DNA from: CAJXVY01 sp965660355
GTDB lineage: Bacteria; Actinomycetota; Actinomycetes; Actinomycetales; Microbacteriaceae
Assembly: GCA_965660355.1 (NCBI GenBank)
Contig: CBFHZN010000005.1
Coordinates: forward strand, 40,202 to 104,201
Length of the DNA stretch: 64,000 bases
Reading direction: 5' to 3'
The position numbers and the translations under genes are program-made. The notes beneath the pieces were generated by a model. That model did no database searches and was not told the origin of the DNA. It saw only the letters and a list, made by a program, of their open reading frames with translations. Positions 59,435-64,000 of the stretch are shown piece by piece; position 1 is the stretch's first letter; every line of letters begins with the position of its first letter.

Positions 59435-60609
59435 CTTGGTTCACCGTATTTAGGTAGGAATTTCCAAAACATGAATGCTCCATAAAAACTTACGCCCCCC
59501 ATAACAACCATTGCTGGACCCAGCCCAAACAACAGTGTCACGCCGGATAGCACATAGGGAGAAAAGGCATTGCCCCCAGTTGTGATTAACCTAAAGCCAG
59601 CCAAGAACTCACTTCTCGCATCTCTGGGTGCTAAATCAGCACCCAAGACCATGTTTATCCCACTTGAAAGGGCGTTCACCAAGGCAGTGAGCGCTGCGAA
59701 TATTGCAAAGGTAGTCAGATCGCTCATTGTGAAAAACAGCGTGTACAGAACCCCAAAGGCTAAAAGCGTTGGCACCGATGTCCAGAAGCGACCGTATTTG
59801 TCCATCACGATTCCCGACAAATAGAAAAGCGCAAAATCAATGATTCCAGTAAGCCCAATAACCAGTGATGCGGTTGCTGGGTCAATGCCGAGACTGATTG
59901 CAAATAACGGCAGGGCAATCATTCTTATGTTTCTGATTCCAGCAATCACAGCACTTGCAACACCAAGGGTTCTGAGTTTGGATTTCTCACGCTTGGCAAT
60001 CATCCAACTTCTGCCTCGATTTTCACTTGGTGGACAGACCATGCTCTCTGCATCCACGCTAAAGACAATCAGGCTGACCAACAACATCACCCCAGCTGCA
60101 AAGAAATAAACCGAACTAACACCAAGGCTTGCAACAAAACCAGCACCTATGACTGGCCCCAAAGCCAAGCCACCTCTAAACATTCCGCCAAGAATTGACA
60201 TTGCTCTGGCTCTTGTGAAACTGGGAACCTTTTCGGCTAAAAAAGCATGCCGGGCTAAACCAAACAGGCTGTGCCCCGCTCCCACCATTGCTGCACCGGC
60301 AGCCAAAAACAAAACATTTTGACCAATGAATGCAAGCAAGGCTCCAAGTGCTCCGAAAACCCCTGCCAGCATCATTGCCCGGCGCTCACCAAGAATTCCA
60401 TTAATCAGCGCCGAGGGGATTTCAGCTAACAGTGCTCCCAGCATCAAAGCACCTGCGACCGCTCCAGCCGTTGCCAAACCAACACCGAAGCTTTCTGCAG
60501 TTGCTGGAATGATCGGCAGAAGAGCTCCCTCAGCCATCATGAAAAGCAAAGAGGGTAGGTATACGGGTCTAATCAGGTCTCGCTTGCGAAATTGATTACC
60601 GTTGGCCAC
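59425..60609 (-). CDS. MFS transporter
   Basis: 394 aa, about 12 membrane helices; SYMFAEGALLPIIPATAESFG-like opening, the A-motif region NGILGERRAMM and FRGGLALGPVIGAGF are MFS features of the drug-exporter type. GTG start. It is divergent from prfB with 36 bases to the chosen prfB start. The substrate is unknown. Confidence 0.83.
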   Translation of the reverse strand: MANGNQFRKRDLIRPVYLPSLLFMMAEGALLPIIPATAESFGVGLATAGAVAGALMLGALLAEIPSALINGILGERRAMMLAGVFGALGALLAFIGQNVLFLAAGAAMVGAGHSLFGLARHAFLAEKVPSFTRARAMSILGGMFRGGLALGPVIGAGFVASLGVSSVYFFAAGVMLLVSLIVFSVDAESMVCPPSENRGRSWMIAKREKSKLRTLGVASAVIAGIRNIRMIALPLFAISLGIDPATASLVIGLTGIIDFALFYLSGIVMDKYGRFWTSVPTLLAFGVLYTLFFTMSDLTTFAIFAALTALVNALSSGINMVLGADLAPRDARSEFLAGFRLITTGGNAFSPYVLSGVTLLFGLGPAMVVMGGVSFYGAFMFWKFLPKYGEPSQD

Positions 60610-60631
60610 TGACCAATTATGGCACTGCCCC

Positions 60632-60637
60632 TAGACT
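60632..60637 (+). promoter_or_regulatory. -10 box (TAGACT) for prfB
   Basis: TAGACT ends 8 bases before the ATG at 60646, which supports that start over ATG 60619 or 60655. Confidence 0.45.
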
Positions 60638-60645
60638 TAACCGCT

Positions 60646-61746
60646 ATGGCGGAAATGGATTTCAATCAACGGTTGGCCTCTGTTAAGGACACCTTTGGTG
60701 CAATCGTTGATGTCCTAAACCCTGAGCAACTAAAACAACAGCGTGATGAACTGGAGTCTCAGGTCGCCGAGCCGGGGTTGTGGGATGACCAGGCAAGAGC
60801 CCAAAAACTAACCTCGAAACTGTCCCACGCCAAACAATCCCTAGAAACCATCGAACAGGTTAGAGCAAGGATTTCAGATGCAGAGGTGCTATTCCAGATG
60901 GCTCAGGAAGAAGAGGATAGCTCCTCCGAGGCTGAGGCGACCAAAGAATTGGCGGTTTTAGAAACAGAGATTTCCAAACTTGAGGTGCAGACACTGCTCA
61001 ATGGCGAATATGACGACCGAGGAGCGGTTATGACAATTCGCAGTGGAGCGGGAGGCGATGACGCCACCGACTTTGCGGAGATGCTTCTGAGGATGTATTC
61101 AAGGTTTAGTGAAAAGCAGGGCTGGAAACCAGCAGTTTTGGACACCTCATACGCTGAGGGGGCAGGAATCAAATCAGCAACACTTGAAGTGAGTGAGCCA
61201 TTTGCTTTTGGACAACTATCAATTGAGGCGGGAACTCACCGATTGGTTCGAATGAGTCCATTCAATGCGGCTGGAAAAAGACAAACCAGCTTCGCAGCGG
61301 TCGAGGTAGTTCCTCTGATTGAAAGCACCGACGAGATTGACATTGATGAAAATGATCTGAAAATAGATGTTTATCGCTCAAGTGGCCCAGGTGGTCAAAG
61401 TGTTAACACAACCGACTCTGCTGTTCGAATCACTCATCAACCGACTGGCATTGTTGTCAGTTGTCAAAACGAGAAAAGCCAATTGCAAAATAAGCAAGCT
61501 GCAATGAGGGTTTTGCAATCAAGGCTTCTAGAACTCAAGCGACGCGAAGAAGAAGCAAAAAAGAAAGAGCTGGCAGGAGATGTGAAAGCCAGCTGGGGAG
61601 AGCAGATGAGAAGTTATGTGCTTGCTCCCTATCAAATGGTCAAAGACCTCAGAACTGACTACGAAGTGAATAACCCCGATGAAGTTTTCGATGGAGATTT
61701 GGCGGGATTTATTCAAGCAGGAATTCGCTGGCGAAAGCAGTCTTAG
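60646..61746 (+). CDS. prfB: peptide chain release factor 2
   Basis: Reads UGA and UAA stops. The codon-recognition tripeptide SPF (RLVRMSPFNAAG, about 204) identifies RF2 rather than RF1; the catalytic GGQ is in SSGPGGQSVNTTDS (about 249). 366 aa from ATG 60646. The frame is continuous: there is no programmed +1 frameshift near codon 26 as in E. coli. It is followed by ftsE after 59 bases. Confidence 0.95.
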   Translation: MAEMDFNQRLASVKDTFGAIVDVLNPEQLKQQRDELESQVAEPGLWDDQARAQKLTSKLSHAKQSLETIEQVRARISDAEVLFQMAQEEEDSSSEAEATKELAVLETEISKLEVQTLLNGEYDDRGAVMTIRSGAGGDDATDFAEMLLRMYSRFSEKQGWKPAVLDTSYAEGAGIKSATLEVSEPFAFGQLSIEAGTHRLVRMSPFNAAGKRQTSFAAVEVVPLIESTDEIDIDENDLKIDVYRSSGPGGQSVNTTDSAVRITHQPTGIVVSCQNEKSQLQNKQAAMRVLQSRLLELKRREEEAKKKELAGDVKASWGEQMRSYVLAPYQMVKDLRTDYEVNNPDEVFDGDLAGFIQAGIRWRKQS

Positions 61747-61790
61747 AGCAACACTCCACGAGGCTAAGCAAGTTTCAGTACTGTCAAAAT

Positions 61791-61796
61791 TAGTCT
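61791..61796 (+). promoter_or_regulatory. -10 box (TAGTCT) for ftsE
   Basis: TAGTCT ends 9 bases before the ftsE ATG; no Shine-Dalgarno sequence is present. Confidence 0.45.
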
Positions 61797-61805
61797 TTAC
61801 AAACA

Positions 61806-62525
61806 ATGATTACCATCCGTGAAGCCGTCAAGACCTATAAAGGTTCTGATGACCCGGCACTGAAATCCATTTCGCTTCAAGTTGAACGTGGGGAGTTCGT
61901 GTTTTTGGTTGGTGCCAGCGGGTCTGGGAAGTCAACATTGATGCGAATGGTGCTCCGCGAGGACGTCCCCAATCATGGATCGATTCATGTTTTGGGAGAG
62001 GACTTGATCAACCTCGCCAGTAGGCGAGTGCCAATATTTAGAAGAAGACTCGGAGTTGTTTTTCAGGATTTCAGGCTTTTGCCTCAGAAAAATGTTTATG
62101 AAAACGTCGCCTATTCATCCCGTGTGATTGGTAAATCCAGAGGTTTTATTGAAACTGCAGTTCCTGATGTTCTAAGCCTTGTGGGCTTGAGTGAAAAAGC
62201 CAAGCGAATGCCAAGCGAGCTATCCGGAGGTGAGCAGCAGAGGGTAGCGGTTGCGAGAGCGATTGTGAATAAGCCAGATATTTTGCTTGCTGATGAACCA
62301 ACGGGGAACCTAGACCCGAACACCTCTGGTGAGATCATGGATTTATTGGAGCGAATAAATCTCGGCGGAACTACTGTTTTGATGGCAACACACGACCGCG
62401 GAATTGTCGACCGCCTCAAAAAGCGCGTGGTGGAACTGAAAAATGGAGAGATAATCCGAGATGAAATAGCAGCTGGTTATCGAGAATTCGACACCGGACA
62501 GATTCCAAAGGCAGATAGCGAATGA
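61806..62525 (+). CDS. ftsE: cell division ATP-binding protein FtsE
   Basis: ABC ATPase that, with FtsX, controls peptidoglycan hydrolases at the septum. Walker A GASGSGKST (36-44), Q-loop VVFQDFRLLP, signature LSGGEQQRVAVARA (about 139) and Walker B LLADEPTGNLDP (about 160). 239 aa with a short C-terminal extension. It overlaps ftsX as ATGA. Confidence 0.96.
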   Translation: MITIREAVKTYKGSDDPALKSISLQVERGEFVFLVGASGSGKSTLMRMVLREDVPNHGSIHVLGEDLINLASRRVPIFRRRLGVVFQDFRLLPQKNVYENVAYSSRVIGKSRGFIETAVPDVLSLVGLSEKAKRMPSELSGGEQQRVAVARAIVNKPDILLADEPTGNLDPNTSGEIMDLLERINLGGTTVLMATHDRGIVDRLKKRVVELKNGEIIRDEIAAGYREFDTGQIPKADSE

Positions 62526-63436
62526 AGTTTTTATTTGCCCTAGGCGAGTCCTGGGCGGGCATTAGAAGCAACGTTTCAATGGTTATCTCAATCATTTTGG
62601 TTACTTTTATCTCACTGACCTTTGTCGGTATCGCCGCTTTATTGCAGCTTCAAATCAATGAGATGAAAAATTATTGGTATGACCGCGCGCAGGTGGCTGT
62701 CTATATGTGCACCGATGTCTCACCAGCAGCAGCTTGCCCAACAGGTGAGGCAAGTGAGGCAGAGATAGCAGCAGTCGAAGCACAGTTGAAATCCAATGTT
62801 TTGGCCCCCTACATCGATCAGTATTACTTTGAAACCCACCAACAGGCTTATGAGAAATTCAGTGAGGATTTTGCCGACAGCACGGTTGCAAGCTATGTGA
62901 CCCCTGAGCAACTCAACGAAGCTTTTTGGGTGAATCTGAATAATCCAGAACAAAGTGCAATCATCACTGAAAGTTTTAGCGGTGTCGGTGGTGTTGAAGA
63001 GGTGCGCGACCAAAGGGGTTATCTGGATTCAATATTTAGCTTTCTAAACGCGGGTTCGATAACCGCTGGCGCTGTTGCAGGAGTGATGTTGGCAAGTGCT
63101 TTATTGCTCATTAGCACCACGATTCGTCTGAGTGCTTTTTCCAGACGCCGTGAGATCGGAATTATGCGCTTGGTGGGAGCAAGCAATTTCTCCATTCAGT
63201 TCCCTTTTGTGCTTGAAGGCGTCATAGCGGCAACCCTGGGAGCACTGTTGAGTGCAGGCGCAGTTTTGGCCTCGGTGAGATTTTTAGTGCAAGACTTTTT
63301 AGCCGTAAGGCTTCCCTTCACAGCCTTTGTTGGCCTCGATCAAGCCCTTTTGGTTGTTCCCTGGTTGATTGCTGGCGGTGTTATCCTTTCAGCTCTGGCG
63401 AGTGCTGTTGCTATTCGTCGTTATTTGAAGGTCTAA
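62522..63436 (+). CDS. ftsX: cell division protein FtsX
   Basis: 304 aa: one N-terminal membrane helix (about residues 18-42), an extracytoplasmic domain (about 43-175) with two cysteines (YMCTDVSPAAACP), then three C-terminal helices with RRREIGIMRLVGAS. It partners FtsE and signals to NlpC/P60 hydrolases outside the cell in Actinobacteria. Confidence 0.95.
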   Translation: MKFLFALGESWAGIRSNVSMVISIILVTFISLTFVGIAALLQLQINEMKNYWYDRAQVAVYMCTDVSPAAACPTGEASEAEIAAVEAQLKSNVLAPYIDQYYFETHQQAYEKFSEDFADSTVASYVTPEQLNEAFWVNLNNPEQSAIITESFSGVGGVEEVRDQRGYLDSIFSFLNAGSITAGAVAGVMLASALLLISTTIRLSAFSRRREIGIMRLVGASNFSIQFPFVLEGVIAATLGALLSAGAVLASVRFLVQDFLAVRLPFTAFVGLDQALLVVPWLIAGGVILSALASAVAIRRYLKV

Positions 63437-63449
63437 CCAGGAGAAACCG

Positions 63450-63923
63450 ATGCCCAGGGAGCGTGGCGAAGCTATTGTCGCCAGCAATCGCAAGGCTCGT
63501 TATGACTATCACATCGATGATGTCTACGAGGCTGGGCTTGTCTTAACCGGCACAGAGGTGAAATCTTTACGTGCCGGCAGGGCATCATTGGTGGATGGGT
63601 ATGCAGCCATTGAAAACGGTGAAGCTTGGTTAGAAAACGTCCACATCCCCGAATTCACAGAGGGCTCATGGACAAACCACGCAACCAGAAGAAAGCGCAA
63701 GCTCTTACTCAACCGCATGGAAATCAATAAGTTATTGGGCAAAGTCAAAGAATCCGGCTACACGCTGATTCCTTTGAAGCTTTATTTCAAAGACGGTAAG
63801 GCGAAAGTTGAGATTGCGCTAGCTCGAGGTAAGAAGGATTATGACAAGCGCCAGGCGTTGAAAGAAAAGCAAGATAAACGCGAGGCTGAAAAAGCTATGA
63901 AATCTCGAGGTAAAGAGTGGTAA
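63450..63923 (+). CDS. smpB: SsrA-binding protein SmpB
   Basis: Binds tmRNA for trans-translation. 157 aa: beta-barrel core (NRKARYDYHIDDVYEAGLVL, GTEVKSLRAGRASL) and the basic C-terminal tail that inserts into the mRNA channel (GKKDYDKRQALKEKQDKRE). ATG behind AGGAG. Its partner RNA ssrA begins 41 bases downstream. Confidence 0.97.
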   Translation: MPRERGEAIVASNRKARYDYHIDDVYEAGLVLTGTEVKSLRAGRASLVDGYAAIENGEAWLENVHIPEFTEGSWTNHATRRKRKLLLNRMEINKLLGKVKESGYTLIPLKLYFKDGKAKVEIALARGKKDYDKRQALKEKQDKREAEKAMKSRGKEW

Positions 63924-63932
63924 ACTGCTCTA

Positions 63933-63946
63933 CTGCCCTTGGGCAG
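63933..63946 (+). terminator. small hairpin between smpB and ssrA
   Basis: CTGCC-CTTG-GGCAG lies 9 bases after the smpB stop. No T run follows, so it may end smpB mRNA only weakly. Confidence 0.4.
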
Positions 63947-63964
63947 AATTGATAACTAAACACT

Positions 63965-64000
63965 GGGGATGATCGGTTTCGACACTGTAGATGTGCGTGG
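63965..64000 (+). ncRNA. ssrA: transfer-messenger RNA, 5' end only
   Basis: The sequence GGGGATGATCGGTTTCGACA is the conserved 5' end of tmRNA: the acceptor-stem strand followed by the tRNA-like domain. The tag-encoding part and the 3' end lie outside the window. TAACTA 6 bases upstream of the first G may be its -10 box. Confidence 0.92.

Noticed and set aside
60619..60760. Programmed +1 frameshift in prfB
   Set aside because: The RF2 frame is continuous from the start through SPF and GGQ; there is no in-frame UGA near codon 26.
1..64000. Mobile elements, CRISPR arrays, prophage or genomic island borders
   Set aside because: No transposase, integrase, regularly spaced repeat or direct-repeat attachment site was seen, and both tRNA neighbourhoods are occupied by ordinary genes.

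Overview
This window looks like a compact chromosome segment of a free-living actinobacterium, most likely a small-genome freshwater member of Microbacteriaceae (Luna-type, Rhodoluna/Aquiluna-like). The actinobacterial assignment rests on family content: the SigR/RsrA redox pair, a one-chain Kgd-type 2-oxoglutarate decarboxylase, DUF501, DUF4307 and DUF4245 proteins, a reduced Tad pilus locus, and the gene orders glmU-prs-rplY-pth-mfd-mazG, eno-ftsB-DUF501, xseA-xseB-DUF4245-fumC, aroA-rsgA-hisN and prfB-ftsE-ftsX-smpB-ssrA. The lower-rank placement is inference from the near-even base composition and the extreme compaction. No stretch of 300 bases lacks a gene; the longest gap is 146 bases, 15316-15461. 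I see no IS element, prophage, CRISPR array or integrase.

Layout. 1-15.3 kb: end of an ABC-F ATPase, tRNA-Gln, cell-wall and PRPP genes (glmU, prs), a permease, ribosomal L25, pth, mfd, mazG, hisS, eno, ftsB, DUF501 and ndh, then an unusual short tRNA with a UAA anticodon. 15.4-22.9 kb: lemA-htpX, ilvA, greA, small membrane proteins, trhA, uppS, a PIN-PhoH protein and a prepilin peptidase. 22.9-32.4 kb: fumC, DUF4245, xseBA, ispH, fba, a PfkB sugar kinase, rmuC, an exonuclease and ychF. 32.4-33.6 kb: a photolyase-like flavoprotein with rearranged domains and an iron-sulfur-type cysteine set. 33.6-46.2 kb: cysE-cysK, a tyrosine phosphatase, glpX, an MFS carrier, hisN-rsgA-aroA, sigR-rsrA and kgd. 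46.2-55.8 kb: two CNNM/CorC-type membrane proteins, an old yellow enzyme with an MFS carrier, metX-metY, ung, GNAT and luciferase-like proteins, and tRNA-Leu. 55.8-59.4 kb: tadABC plus four small pilin-like genes. 59.4-64 kb: an MFS carrier, prfB, ftsEX, smpB and the 5' end of tmRNA.

How the genes fit together: cysteine (cysE, cysK) and methionine (metX, metY) are made from sulfide; glycolysis/gluconeogenesis (eno, fba, PfkB, glpX) feeds a TCA segment (kgd, fumC) and a non-proton-pumping NADH dehydrogenase; DNA repair is well represented (mfd, ung, xseAB, rmuC, photolyase-like). The unlinked prepilin peptidase at 22.4 kb is the natural partner of the Tad locus at 56-59 kb.

Three things stand out. 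First, the photolyase-like gene at 32.4 kb has its FAD domain first and its alpha/beta domain last, with four cysteines placed as in iron-sulfur bacterial photolyases. Second, at least a dozen transcription-unit starts carry TANNNT 6-9 bases before the start codon and no Shine-Dalgarno sequence, which suggests widespread leaderless transcripts. Third, all nine convergent protein-gene pairs overlap or abut. Two runs of N are assembly gaps: the one in DUF501 is flanked by identical 78-base ends and is probably a missed contig overlap, and the one in mfd stands for far more missing sequence than its 98 N.
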